Positions 18,307-27,132 of a stretch of DNA of 64,000 nt are shown in pieces. A program made the position numbers and the translations under genes. Positions within the stretch are counted from its first letter, which is position 1; the number at the start of each line of letters is the position of its first letter. The DNA is from Neolewinella maritima. GTDB taxonomy: Bacteria; Bacteroidota; Bacteroidia; Chitinophagales; Saprospiraceae. The notes under the pieces were generated by a model. That model did not search any database. It had not been told where the DNA came from and saw only the letters and a list, made by a program, of their open reading frames with translations. The stretch covers positions 124,001 to 188,000 of the forward strand of contig NZ_CAKLPZ010000005.1 of NCBI RefSeq assembly GCF_923081025.1, written 5' to 3'.

Positions 18307-19781
18307 TCTATCTCCAGTGCCCGCAGGGCGGCCTTGGTGGCCCGGTACCGTTCGCGCTTTTCGACCACCAGCGGCGGAGAGGCCCGTACCCGGCAGTCGG
18401 GGATCGGACAGCGTTCGCAGGTCGTGTTGACCACCACGCGGGGGATGGCCGGGTCGTCGACAAACGCCAGTTCGCGGCGCAGCTCGTCGCTGATGAGCAG
18501 CCCCAGGGTCACGCTCACGTTCTTGCCCTCGCGGGGATAGTCAGTGCGGGCCAGGGTGATGCAGAGGTACTCGTCGTCCGTACCGTAGTACAGGCTGCGC
18601 TGCGCCTCGATGCGTAGGTTCTCGCGGGGGTCGGCGCTGAGCTCCCGCAGCAGGTGGAGGCTGATCCAGCGGCGGCAGTAGTGCTCGGCCAGTCCGTTCT
18701 CGTGGGGGTGGTGGTGGCGGTTGAGGTGCAGTTCCTTATCGACGACGAAGTGGTCCGTGCCCCGGTCATGTACGAAGCGGAGGAAGAACAGCTCCCGCAG
18801 GCCGAAGAACTGAGGGATCACGTTGGTCAGCCGGTGGTAGAACATCTCCGGCGTAGCGTTGAAGCGCTGCATTAGCTGCAGAAAGGCCGCCGCATCCCAG
18901 CGCGGCAGCTGAAAGAAGGTGCGCAGTTCCCGCGTAAAGGGGGCCAGGGGCAGGTGCAGGGCTACGCTGAAGTAGGTGGCCTTACTGTGGTTGAGCACCT
19001 CCTCGAAGACGCGGCCCTTGAGGATACTACTGGTATTGGCGCGCTCCTCGAGCTTGAGGTGGTTGAAGGCCAGCTCCTTGCCGAACTGAAAGCCGCGCTG
19101 CACGGGGGTGAGCTTGCCGTTGAGCAGCAGCCGACCGGTAGCCGGCTGGTACACCGAGCGCAGACCCGCCAGGGCCGGCTGCTGATCCAGCCCCTCGGGC
19201 ACGATCTCGTAGCCGAAGCGGTCTTCCAGCAGTTCGCCCAGCAGCCGCGGGGGCAGGGGGCGGATACTGGGCAGGTCATACTGCTCGGCGAAGGTCTCCA
19301 CGGCCTGCTCCAGGTCCGGGAAGTAGTTGGCATTAAGCTCCAGGTAGGAGCGCAGGGCGGCGAAGTAAAAGTTCTCTTCCCGCAGGGCGTAGCTGCGGCT
19401 GATCTCCAACAGGGTACTGATGAAGGCGCCCACCTGCAGGGGAGCCGCGGCGATGATCTCGGCCACCTTGCTGAGCTCGATCCCGAAGAGCTCCAGGGGC
19501 AGCTCGTTGAGGAAGTTGCTCTGTAGCAGCCGGCTCACCGGGGCCAGCTCGCGGCCCAGCTCTCCATCGGTCAGCTCCGCCGTAGTGGAACCCAGGGCGG
19601 CGGCCAGGCTATCGACCTTGCCGAGCTTGGGAAATTTCTTGCCCTTTTCGATCTCGTTGAGGTACGACAGCGAGATGCCCGACGCCTTCGACAGCTGGTC
19701 AAAGCTGAAGCCGCGCTGCTGCCGCAGCTGCTTCACCTTTAGTCCGAATATAATGCGCTCGTTGGCGGTTTTTGCCCTCAT
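18303..19781 (-). CDS. XRE-family regulator of the RamB/ScfR type with degenerate IrrE-like domain
   Basis: A 492-residue regulator. The helix-turn-helix lies at about 10-65 (LRQQRGFSFDQLSKASGISLSYLNEIEKG written here as LRQQRGFSFDQLS and SYLNEIEKG). The middle resembles the ImmA/IrrE-like domain of short-chain-fatty-acyl regulators, but the zinc HExxH is replaced by GKELAFNHL, so protease activity is unlikely. The C-terminus has a DUF2083-like cysteine cluster CERCPIPDCRVRASPP. Relatives such as RamB control acetate and glyoxylate metabolism; whether it controls acn here is inference only. Its stop overlaps the glycosyltransferase stop by 4 nt. Confidence 0.8.
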   Translation of the reverse strand: MRAKTANERIIFGLKVKQLRQQRGFSFDQLSKASGISLSYLNEIEKGKKFPKLGKVDSLAAALGSTTAELTDGELGRELAPVSRLLQSNFLNELPLELFGIELSKVAEIIAAAPLQVGAFISTLLEISRSYALREENFYFAALRSYLELNANYFPDLEQAVETFAEQYDLPSIRPLPPRLLGELLEDRFGYEIVPEGLDQQPALAGLRSVYQPATGRLLLNGKLTPVQRGFQFGKELAFNHLKLEERANTSSILKGRVFEEVLNHSKATYFSVALHLPLAPFTRELRTFFQLPRWDAAAFLQLMQRFNATPEMFYHRLTNVIPQFFGLRELFFLRFVHDRGTDHFVVDKELHLNRHHHPHENGLAEHYCRRWISLHLLRELSADPRENLRIEAQRSLYYGTDDEYLCITLARTDYPREGKNVSVTLGLLISDELRRELAFVDDPAIPRVVVNTTCERCPIPDCRVRASPPLVVEKRERYRATKAALRALEID

Positions 19782-19828
19782 GGTGGGGGCAATTTACAGT
19801 ACCGGGGGCGAAATTTCGCTTTCGACGC

Positions 19829-20422
19829 TTACTGCCACGCCAGGGTTTCTACAATGCGGAAGATATCCTCCTTCACGTAGTCGATCACCGGGGCCAGGGA
19901 ATCGGGATTGGGCTGGGTCTCGAAGTACAGGGCGCCGCGCAGGAAGTGCTCGGTGCTATCCGTAAGAAAGAACTGAAACGGACTGGCCGCCGGCCCCGCG
20001 ATATCGAAGGCCACGCCGTGCACCCGGGCCGCGTCGCGGTGGATCACGATCTCCTCGATGCTGCTGGCCCGCTGGTTGTGCACGCCCACCAACTCGAAGG
20101 CCTCGTCGCGCAGCTCCTCCCACTGATCCGGGGAGCGGATGGGGTAGTACGAGAAGTGCAGCGTGCCGTTGAGCGCGCCGGCCAGCCGCAGGTTGAACCA
20201 GCAGGGATCGGCCGGTGCCTCGTCGAAGTAGCTCGTCTCCTGCTCCACGGTGGTGGAGGCGGGCCGCTCGAAGGTGAAGCGGCAGTAGTCCGCGCCCAGG
20301 TCAGTATACTGCCGTGGCGGGTACTCCACCCGGGGGTAAGAGCGGGGTTTGGGTACGGGGGGTGGCGCGTCGCCGCAGCTACCCAAACACAGAAGGAGGC
20401 CCACCAAGATCAGCATACGCAT
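19829..20422 (-). CDS. gldD: gliding motility lipoprotein GldD
   Basis: 197 residues with a lipoprotein signal (lipobox LGSC, Cys16). Family hallmarks are a PKPRSYPRVEYP stretch after the lipid anchor, CRFTFERP, DPCWFNL, and the very characteristic end FFLTDSTEHFLRGALYF followed by PDSLAPVIDYVKEDI. GldD is an essential accessory of Bacteroidota gliding motility and type IX secretion. In many genomes it neighbours gldE or other gld genes; none is recognised here. Confidence 0.9.
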   Translation of the reverse strand: MRMLILVGLLLCLGSCGDAPPPVPKPRSYPRVEYPPRQYTDLGADYCRFTFERPASTTVEQETSYFDEAPADPCWFNLRLAGALNGTLHFSYYPIRSPDQWEELRDEAFELVGVHNQRASSIEEIVIHRDAARVHGVAFDIAGPAASPFQFFLTDSTEHFLRGALYFETQPNPDSLAPVIDYVKEDIFRIVETLAWQ

Positions 20423-20470
20423 GCGCAGCTAACGTCGGGGGCCTCCTTCAGGATTAGGGTGCGGCGGTAT

Positions 20471-20821
20471 TTACTTCCACTCACTGCACAGGATGCCGGC
20501 GGCGGACTTCACCACCACCTGCCGGCGGACGGTCTTACCCTGCTTCACGGTCAGCAGGTAGCGGCCGGCGGGCACCTCGTCCAGTTGTAGCGTCAGGGTA
20601 TAGCCATTATGCTCCTTCACGCGGGTCTGATAGCCGGTGGTGCCGTCGAGCTGTTGTAGGGTAATTACGGCGCGCTGCCCCTGCAGATTGATGAGTTGTA
20701 CGTTCAACTCAAAGGCGTCGACCTGCGTACGTGCGACCAGGGCATCGGTATCCGTCACCTCGGTATGGGCCAGGGCGGGGACGCTGGTGCAAAGCAGGGC
20801 AAGAAAGAAGAAAGATTTCAT
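20471..20821 (-). CDS. small secreted beta-sandwich protein, paralogue A
   Basis: 116 residues with a signal peptide (about 1-18, ending ALA). The C-terminal part HNGYTLTLQL, GRYLLTVKQGKTVRRQVVV and CSEWK matches the neighbouring gene at 20978 position by position, so the two arose by tandem duplication. The pattern resembles DUF3244-type or T9SS-sorting-domain-like small beta sandwiches. Function unknown. Confidence 0.7.
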   Translation of the reverse strand: MKSFFFLALLCTSVPALAHTEVTDTDALVARTQVDAFELNVQLINLQGQRAVITLQQLDGTTGYQTRVKEHNGYTLTLQLDEVPAGRYLLTVKQGKTVRRQVVVKSAAGILCSEWK

Positions 20822-20845
20822 ACTATATCGGTTAAATAAAGTGAC

Positions 20846-20858
20846 TGCTCCGGGAGCA
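20846..20858. promoter_or_regulatory. 13-bp perfect palindrome upstream of paralogue A
   Basis: TGCTCCGGGAGCA lies 25 nt upstream of the start of the small secreted protein at 20821. Size and place would suit a dimeric regulator's operator. No matching regulator is known. Confidence 0.3.
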
Positions 20859-20920
20859 TTTTAAATTGATTCCACTAAAGTGAGTCAGGAATACTGCCCG
20901 GGCAACTTTTACCGATCAAC

Positions 20921-20957
20921 AAACCGCCCCGCTCGACGAGTCGGGCGGGGCGGTAAA
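20921..20957. terminator. bidirectional-looking intrinsic terminator
   Basis: ACCGCCCCGC pairs with GCGGGGCGGT-type sequence around a TCGACGAGTC loop. On the minus strand, after the gene ending at 20978, the stem is followed by TTGTTG. Confidence 0.6.
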
Positions 20958-20977
20958 ACAGTCAGCGGGGGCTCAGT

Positions 20978-21358
20978 TCAGGCCCAGTCGCTGCACATCA
21001 GCAGGTCACCGTCCTTGAGTACGACCTGCTTGCGCACGACGTCGCCTTTCTTGACGGTGATCACGTAGCGGCCGTCGTCCAGGTGTTTAAGGTTCAGCAT
21101 GGCGGAGTAGCCGTTGTGCCGTTTGATGTGCTTCTGGAAGATGGCTTCACCGGAGCCCATCCGGGTAATACTCACCCGCGTGCGCACCCGTTCGAGGTTC
21201 GCCAGGACGATCCCGAGCTGCTGGTCGACGACCATGGTACGGGTGATCAGGGGTTCTACGGCAGCTTTGGCGGTGGGCGCGGCAACGCCCTGCTGGGGTG
21301 CGGGATTAGCCGATACGGCAGCGGCACACAGGAGACAAACAAATAGCAGGGTTTTCAT
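20978..21358 (-). CDS. small secreted beta-sandwich protein, paralogue B
   Basis: 126 residues with a signal peptide ending VSANP. A Pro/Ala-rich linker precedes the domain, and the C-terminal domain (HNGYSAMLNL, GRYVITVKKGDVVRKQVVL, CSDW) is paralogous to the protein encoded at 20471. It has its own terminator, so the two are separate transcripts. Function unknown. Confidence 0.7.
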   Translation of the reverse strand: MKTLLFVCLLCAAAVSANPAPQQGVAAPTAKAAVEPLITRTMVVDQQLGIVLANLERVRTRVSITRMGSGEAIFQKHIKRHNGYSAMLNLKHLDDGRYVITVKKGDVVRKQVVLKDGDLLMCSDWA

Positions 21359-21552
21359 GACAAAGTGGTTAATGATGAATGTACAGTACCAAGAGTAGGT
21401 GATGTACTGGAATGACTATAAGATCACGGGACCCGTTGCATGTGCCACCATTAATCCGATGAGCTTAGTAGAATTTCCGACGATTTGCCCATCCGCTGGT
21501 GTTTATTCGCTACGGCCGGCGCACTATTGGGTAGGGTAGGCGTTGCACCCCC

Positions 21553-21762
21553 ATGAAGATCACGGAGCATACCCTGGATGGTCTAGACCAACCCGCCAAG
21601 TTGCACTTGCTGGAGTTGCTCCTTAACGACCTATACCGCCAGGGTATAGTGAGTAACCCGACGCTGATGCATATTGCCAGCGACGTGATGCTACTGGAAT
21701 ATCAGCAGGAGGACGATCTTCTGTGCTTCAACTGTCTGGACCACGAATACGAAGAAGAATGA
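21553..21762 (+). CDS. putative antitoxin partner of MazF-like toxin
   Basis: A 69-residue acidic protein, rich in leucine in the first half and ending in DHEYEEE. It overlaps the toxin start in ATGA, the standard arrangement of an antitoxin gene. No AbrB or ribbon-helix-helix DNA-binding motif is obvious, so the family of the antitoxin is not identified. Function is inferred from position and charge. Confidence 0.6.
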   Translation: MKITEHTLDGLDQPAKLHLLELLLNDLYRQGIVSNPTLMHIASDVMLLEYQQEDDLLCFNCLDHEYEEE

Positions 21763-22103
21763 AGCGCGGAGAAATCTGGTTGATTAACCTAGACCCCACC
21801 GTAGGGGCCGAAATTTCCAAGAGGCGCCCCGCGCTCATCGTCAATATGGACGACGTGGGTAAGCTACCCCTGCGCATCATCGCGCCCATTACCAACTGGA
21901 AGTCCCACTACCGGGTCGTACCCTGGATGATACACCTACCGAGTGACGACGTCACCCACCTGGATAAGGAAAGCTCGGCGGACTGCTTCCAGACCCGCAG
22001 CATCAGCGAGAAGCGCATGATCCAGAAGATCGGTCACGCTACGGACGAGCAGATGGAACTGGCGGAAAAGGGCCTGGGGGTAGTATTTGGATTAGACCGC
22101 TAA
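21759..22103 (+). CDS. MazF/PemK-family mRNA interferase toxin
   Basis: 114 residues from MKRGEIWLINLDPTVGAEIS. The KRGEIW start, the GxEISKRRPALIV stretch and the IIAPITNW strand are family hallmarks of PemK/MazF toxins, which cleave mRNA at short sequences. The start codon overlaps the antitoxin stop by 4 nt. The frame upstream of the chosen ATG belongs to the antitoxin overlap. Confidence 0.85.
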   Translation: MKRGEIWLINLDPTVGAEISKRRPALIVNMDDVGKLPLRIIAPITNWKSHYRVVPWMIHLPSDDVTHLDKESSADCFQTRSISEKRMIQKIGHATDEQMELAEKGLGVVFGLDR

Positions 22104-22146
22104 CCCGGGGGGCGCTTACTACGTTACCGCAGTACAATGCGCTACC

Positions 22147-23559
22147 GTGACCTCCCTGGATAAGACCCCCGATCTACTCGATCAACTCCGCACCTTCGAC
22201 ATCTTTGACGAAGTGGACGACTCCGCCCTGCAGTGGCTCATCGATCGGTCGGATTACGTGATGTACCCCAAGGACAGCCTGATCTTCCGCAATCGCGAGC
22301 CCGTAGACCACATGCAGGTGATGCTCAAGGGGGGCTACGTGATCCGCCGCGAATCCGACGGGCGCAAGAAAGAGCTCGGCGTCTGGAAGGCCCCCTACGT
22401 GGCCGGTATCCTGCCCTTCAGCCGCATGAAGGAAACGCTCTCCGAGGGGGTTTGCATCGCCGATACTTACGTGCTGCTGCTCCACAAGGACTGCTTCGTC
22501 GAAATGGTCAATACCAGCTACGACCTTACGCAGGCACTCGTAGCCGTGATGACCAACCGCGTCCGCGACTTCCAGCAGATGCGCCTCATGGACGAAAAGC
22601 TGATGGCGCTGGGTAAGATGAGTGCCGGACTGGCCCACGAGCTCAACAACCCGGCCTCGGCCATGGTGCGCGGCAGCCAGGAACTGCACAAACACCTGGT
22701 ACAAACTCCCGAGCGCTTTAAGTCGGTAATGACCATGCGCGTCACTCCGGAGTCCGTAGATGAGGTCAATGAGGTACTCTTCGACCGCATCGCGTACCGT
22801 CAGTCCGGCGAAGAGCTCAGCCTGATGGAGCGGGAGGAGCGCAGCGACGAGCTGATGGACTGGCTGGACGATCACGGCGTACAGGAATCCGACCGCATCG
22901 TAGATACCTTCGTCGATTACGGCTTCACGGAAGATCACCTGGAAGCTATCGCCGCGGCCATTCCCGCCGAAGCCGTCGAGCCGGTCCTCTGGTGGGTCGA
23001 GACCAATCTCACCACCGAAACCCTGGTCAACGAGATCCAGACCGCTAGCAGCCGTATTGCCGAGCTGGTCAAATCCATCAAGGTCTACAGCCACATGGAC
23101 CAGGAGCCCAGCCTGGAGGCGGTGGACGTGCACGAGGGCATCAAGTCTACCGTGACCATGCTCTACCACGCGATGAAGAAGAAAAACATCACGGTATGCA
23201 AGGACCTGGCCAATGACCTACCCCCCGTCAAGGCGCTGGCCGGCGAGCTCAACCAGGTGTGGACCAACCTGATCTCTAACGCCATCGATGCGCTACCCGA
23301 GCAGGGTGGCGACCTCACGATCCGTACCTTTCAGGAGCGTGACTGCGTCTGCGTAGAGATCGAGGACAACGGTCCGGGCATCCCCGAAGACATCCAGACG
23401 CGCGTCTTCGAGCCCTTCTTCACCACCAAGGGCATCGGCGAAGGCACTGGCATGGGCCTGGATATCGTGCGCCGCGTCATCGACCACCACAACGGATCGG
23501 TCGCCGTAGAAAGCGAGCCGGGCCACACCGTGTTTCGCGTTTGTTTCCCCGTCCACTAG
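22147..23559 (+). CDS. sensor histidine kinase with N-terminal cyclic-nucleotide-binding domain
   Basis: 470 residues from a GTG start. A cNMP-binding beta barrel spans about 15-135 (IFRNREPVDHMQVMLKGGYV). A dimerisation/phosphoacceptor helix follows with GKMSAGLAHELNNPAS (phospho-His164), then a long helical insert (180-300) and a HATPase domain with N-box NQVWTNLISNAIDAL, DNGPGIP and GTGMGLDIVRR. There are no membrane segments, so it senses a cytoplasmic signal. The downstream receiver-flavoreductase gene, 151 nt away on the same strand, is its likely partner. Confidence 0.88.
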   Translation: MTSLDKTPDLLDQLRTFDIFDEVDDSALQWLIDRSDYVMYPKDSLIFRNREPVDHMQVMLKGGYVIRRESDGRKKELGVWKAPYVAGILPFSRMKETLSEGVCIADTYVLLLHKDCFVEMVNTSYDLTQALVAVMTNRVRDFQQMRLMDEKLMALGKMSAGLAHELNNPASAMVRGSQELHKHLVQTPERFKSVMTMRVTPESVDEVNEVLFDRIAYRQSGEELSLMEREERSDELMDWLDDHGVQESDRIVDTFVDYGFTEDHLEAIAAAIPAEAVEPVLWWVETNLTTETLVNEIQTASSRIAELVKSIKVYSHMDQEPSLEAVDVHEGIKSTVTMLYHAMKKKNITVCKDLANDLPPVKALAGELNQVWTNLISNAIDALPEQGGDLTIRTFQERDCVCVEIEDNGPGIPEDIQTRVFEPFFTTKGIGEGTGMGLDIVRRVIDHHNGSVAVESEPGHTVFRVCFPVH

Positions 23560-23585
23560 CCCCCGCACATCCGGCCGCATTTCTT

Positions 23586-23603
23586 TGCACCTGCGGCCCC
23601 GCC
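23586..23603 (-). repeat. 18-bp GC-rich dispersed intergenic motif, copy c
   Basis: Minus strand GGCGGGGCCGCAGGTGCA, identical to copy b, lying between the kinase and the receiver fusion and pointing away from both downstream starts. Confidence 0.6.
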
Positions 23604-23710
23604 CCTAGCGTACCTACCCTATTCGCGACCCCTATCCTAGCCATAGCACCTACCCCACCCGACTACCCACTACCCAAGCACAGAACTACCCAACTACAGA
23701 ACCACCTCCC

Positions 23711-25384
23711 ATGGCTAAAGACCGCAAACCCATCATCCTGTCGGTCGACGACGACCAGCAGGTGCTCCGTAGCCTGAAGCGCGACCTGCGCAATCAGTAC
23801 AAGGATGACTACCGCATCATCAGCACCGACAGCGCGCAGGAAGCCCTGGACGCCGTCAAGGAACTCAAGAAGAAGGGCGAAGTGATCGCCCTCTACCTCT
23901 CCGATCAGCGCATGCCGGAAATGCTGGGCGTAGACTTTCTGGAGAATGCCAAGCCGTTCTTCCCCAAGGCCAAGCGGGTGCTCCTCACTGCCTATAGCGA
24001 TACCGATGCCGCCATCAAGGCGATCAATGAGGTACAACTCGACTACTACCTGATGAAGCCCTGGGACCCCCCGGAGGAGAAGCTGTACCCCGTACTCAAT
24101 GAGCTGCTCGAGGACTGGAAGATGGCCTACCGCCCCGAGTTTCAGGGCATCCGCGTGGTGGGCTACCAGTACTCGCCTAAGTCGCACAACATCAAGGACT
24201 GGCTGGCCGCCAACCTGCTGCACTACCGCTGGGTCGACGCCCGCAGTCCGAAGGGCGAAGAGGTGATCGGACTGCACAACTGCGAGGTGAAGGAGCTGCC
24301 ACTGGTCATCTTCGAGGACGGCAGCACCCTGGCCGACCCCGCCCTGGACCAGATCGCCGAGAAGCTAGGCATGAGCGCTACGGTGAGCGAAGAATTGTAC
24401 GACGTGGTTATCATCGGCTCCGGTCCTTCGGGCATGGCCGCGGCGGTCTACGGCGGCAGCGAAGGCCTCAAGACACTGGTGATCGAAAAGCGGGCTCCGG
24501 GCGGACAGGCCGGCAGCAGCAGCCGCATCGAAAACTACCTGGGCTTTCCCAGCGGCCTATCCGGCTCGGAGCTGACGCGGCGGGCCATGGCGCAGACCCT
24601 CCGCTTCGGAGTGGACGTGGTGAGCCCCCGGGAGGTGACTGCCATTGAGATCCAGGACGACTACAAGATCCTCACCCTGGACGACGGCAGCACGGTCAAG
24701 ACCAAAGCCGTGATCCTGACCACCGGCGTAGAGTACCGCAAGCTACCCGCCGAGGGGGCCGATACCTTCAATGGGGCGGGCGTCTACTACGGCGCGGCCA
24801 TCACTGAAGCCAAGGCCTGCGAAAACCAGAACGTATTCATCGTGGGCGGCGGCAACAGTGCCGGGCAGGGCGCGGTGTACCTCTCCAAGTTTGCCCGCCA
24901 CGTCACGATCATGGTCCGCAAGCCCGACCTGACGAGCAGCATGTCGAGCTACCTGATCGAGCAGATCGACAACATCGACAACATCAGCGTGGAGGGCTAC
25001 CGCGAGGTGGTCAAGGTCTGCGGTGCGGACGACCACGTAGAGCGGCTGGTCCTCAAGAACATGGAGAACGACAGCACCTACGAGGTGGACGCTGACGCGC
25101 TGTTCATCTTCATCGGCGCCCGCCCCCGCACCGAGTGGCTGGAATCCGGACAGATTATGATCGACAAGCGCGGCTTCGTCATCACCGGCCGCGACCTGCT
25201 CGCCACCGAAGCCCGCAGCAAGGGCTGGCCCCTGGAGCGCAACCCCTACCTCCTGGAAACCTGCCAGCCCGGCATCTTCGCGGCCGGCGACGTACGCAGC
25301 GGTGCCATGAACCGCGTAGCCAGCGCCGTAGGCGAGGGGGCCATGGCGATCAAGTTCGTGCATGCTTATTTGGCGGAGCATTAG
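23711..25384 (+). CDS. response-regulator receiver fused to a thioredoxin-reductase-like flavoprotein
   Basis: 557 residues. The receiver domain at 8-125 has the acidic pocket (VDDD), phospho-acceptor Asp65 (YLSDQRMP) and Lys116 (LMKPWDPP). A glutaredoxin/thioredoxin-like middle domain at 145-220 lacks a CxxC. A pyridine-nucleotide disulfide oxidoreductase part follows with FAD site IIGSGPSG (236-241) and NADPH site FIVGGGNSA. Where thioredoxin reductases carry CATC this protein has YYGAAITEA, so it should not reduce thioredoxin by the usual route. It is probably a phosphorylation-gated flavin reductase; the electron acceptor is unknown. Confidence 0.88.
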   Translation: MAKDRKPIILSVDDDQQVLRSLKRDLRNQYKDDYRIISTDSAQEALDAVKELKKKGEVIALYLSDQRMPEMLGVDFLENAKPFFPKAKRVLLTAYSDTDAAIKAINEVQLDYYLMKPWDPPEEKLYPVLNELLEDWKMAYRPEFQGIRVVGYQYSPKSHNIKDWLAANLLHYRWVDARSPKGEEVIGLHNCEVKELPLVIFEDGSTLADPALDQIAEKLGMSATVSEELYDVVIIGSGPSGMAAAVYGGSEGLKTLVIEKRAPGGQAGSSSRIENYLGFPSGLSGSELTRRAMAQTLRFGVDVVSPREVTAIEIQDDYKILTLDDGSTVKTKAVILTTGVEYRKLPAEGADTFNGAGVYYGAAITEAKACENQNVFIVGGGNSAGQGAVYLSKFARHVTIMVRKPDLTSSMSSYLIEQIDNIDNISVEGYREVVKVCGADDHVERLVLKNMENDSTYEVDADALFIFIGARPRTEWLESGQIMIDKRGFVITGRDLLATEARSKGWPLERNPYLLETCQPGIFAAGDVRSGAMNRVASAVGEGAMAIKFVHAYLAEH

Positions 25385-25533
25385 GGTAGGCCGCTGTCGC
25401 GGAAATAGACCGCTGTCGCGGAGTAGATCGCCTTCGGCTAAGTAGACCGCTTCGCGGGTAGACAGTCTACTCCGCGAAGCGGTCTACCCACGATAGTGGT
25501 CTACCTCCGCGACAGCGGTCTATCCCCGAAGGG
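25385..25533. repeat. GTAGACC-type mini-palindrome cluster 2
   Basis: The 150 bp between the flavoprotein and the small membrane protein are almost wholly units such as TAGACCGCTGTCGCGG, TAGATCGCCTTCGGC and TAGACCGCTTCGCGG. The second half carries the reverse-oriented counterparts, so the whole block forms a large inverted repeat centred near 25465. Confidence 0.65.
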
Positions 25534-25534
25534 T

Positions 25535-25777
25535 CTACTTCCCAGCAGCTTCATAAATAGCATAAGCGGCCAGGACCACCTTGAGTAGTAGGCTGATGAA
25601 CTCGAGCCAGGGCTTTTTTTCGGCGAGTAGGCCGGTCTTTTTGGTGGGGGTGAGGGGGTAGGTGACGATGACGACGATGATGTCGCGCAGGCGGTCGCGT
25701 TCCGGGGGTTTTGGTAGTTTACCGGGCGCTTTGGTGGTGGGGGTGGTGCCGGCTGGGTCGGTGTTAGGTAGGGACAT
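25535..25777 (-). CDS. small membrane protein, 80 aa
   Basis: A polar, Pro/Thr/Lys-rich first half (about 1-30) is followed by a hydrophobic stretch IIVVIVTYPLTP, a KKTGLLAEKK linker and a second hydrophobic segment ISLLLKVVLAAYAIY near the C-terminus. It resembles the small two-TM proteins often found in Bacteroidota. Function unknown. Cluster 2 of the mini-palindromes abuts its 3' end. Confidence 0.6.
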   Translation of the reverse strand: MSLPNTDPAGTTPTTKAPGKLPKPPERDRLRDIIVVIVTYPLTPTKKTGLLAEKKPWLEFISLLLKVVLAAYAIYEAAGK

Positions 25778-25872
25778 GAGATGAGATTGAGCTAGGTGAT
25801 TCCCCGGGTGGCGCTACAAATTTAGGGGCTGAGACCCACATTAACAAACAATTTGTTTTAAATACAAGCACT

Positions 25873-27081
25873 TTGAACGCTGCAAAAGTTTCCTTTCCTA
25901 ATGCCGCCGGCGTCCAGCTTTCGGCGCGCCTCGAGCTGCCCGTGGATCGCCACGCCCACGCCTTTGCGGTGTTCGCCCACTGTTTTACCTGTGGCTCCGG
26001 ACTCACGGCCTCGCGCAACATCAGCCGCGAACTCAATATGGTCGGTATCGGCGTGCTGCGCTTCGACTTCACGGGCCTGGGGGATAGCGAAGGCGACTTC
26101 GTGGACACCACCTTTACGACCAATATCTCCGACCTGGTGGCCGCCGGGGAGTGGCTCGCGGAACACCACCTGCCCCCCGCCCTGCTGGTCGGGCACAGCC
26201 TGGGCGGTGCAGCAGTACTGTGCGCGGCCGGGCAGCTTCCTTCCGTGAAGGCGGTGGTGACCGTAGCCGCCCCCTTCGCGCCGGATCACGTCTCCCGGCA
26301 CTTCGCCGAACAGCTCGATCAGATCGCCGCGGAGGGAGAGGCCACCGTGGATATCGGAGGCCGTCCCTTCCAGATCGCCAAGCAGTTTGTCGACGATCTG
26401 GGAACTCACCGGTTGCAGGACAACATCCGGGACCTCGACGCCAGTCTGCTCATCCTCCATTCTCCGCAGGATAGGACCGTTTCCATCGACGAGGCGGCCA
26501 AGCTCTACACCGCCGCCCGCCACCCGAAGAGCTTCGTCAGTCTGGACGGGGCCGACCACCTGCTGTCCAGCAACGAAGACAGTCACTACGTAGGGCAGGT
26601 GATCGCAGGCTGGTCTAGTCGCTACCTGCCGCAGCCGGAAGTCACTGCGCTGGAGAGCGACCATAAAGTAGCCGTCCGCCTGGGACAGGAGGGCTTCACG
26701 ACGGAAGTCATGGTCCGACAGCATCACCTGACGGCCGACGAGCCGGTGAAGGTGGGCGGCAATGACTTCGGCCCCGGCCCCTACGAATTGGTCAGTGCCG
26801 GACTGGGCGCCTGCACCGCCATGACCATCCAGATGTACGCCCGCCGCAAGGGCTGGGTCGTGGAGGAAGTACAGGTGCACCTCAACCACAAGAAGGACTA
26901 CGCCGCCGATATGCAGGCCTCGGATCAGCGGCCCACCAAGATCGATCACTTCGAGCGCGTCGTCGTTCTGAAGGGTGACCTTAGCGAGAAGCAGAAGGCC
27001 CGCCTGCTGCAGATCGCCGACCGCTGCCCGGTCCACCGCACCCTCCACGAGACCGTAACCGTGACGACCGTATTGGGATAA
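25873..27081 (+). CDS. alpha/beta hydrolase fused to OsmC-like domain
   Basis: 402 residues from a TTG start; no in-frame ATG exists upstream. The alpha/beta hydrolase at 1-255 carries nucleophile Ser109 in VGHSLGGAA, an oxyanion region around AHCFTCGSG and the catalytic His of GADHLL; the acid is probably the Asp of SPQDRTV. The OsmC domain at about 265-402 has GACTAMTIQMYA with its peroxidatic-type Cys. This two-domain arrangement is known and annotated as bifunctional hydrolase/OsmC; a role in detoxifying acyl or organic peroxides is likely, but the substrate is unknown. Confidence 0.88.
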   Translation: MNAAKVSFPNAAGVQLSARLELPVDRHAHAFAVFAHCFTCGSGLTASRNISRELNMVGIGVLRFDFTGLGDSEGDFVDTTFTTNISDLVAAGEWLAEHHLPPALLVGHSLGGAAVLCAAGQLPSVKAVVTVAAPFAPDHVSRHFAEQLDQIAAEGEATVDIGGRPFQIAKQFVDDLGTHRLQDNIRDLDASLLILHSPQDRTVSIDEAAKLYTAARHPKSFVSLDGADHLLSSNEDSHYVGQVIAGWSSRYLPQPEVTALESDHKVAVRLGQEGFTTEVMVRQHHLTADEPVKVGGNDFGPGPYELVSAGLGACTAMTIQMYARRKGWVVEEVQVHLNHKKDYAADMQASDQRPTKIDHFERVVVLKGDLSEKQKARLLQIADRCPVHRTLHETVTVTTVLG

Positions 27082-27132
27082 CCGTGTCATCATGACGCAG
27101 ATTAGCGTATCTTAGCCGTCAGACCACGATCT

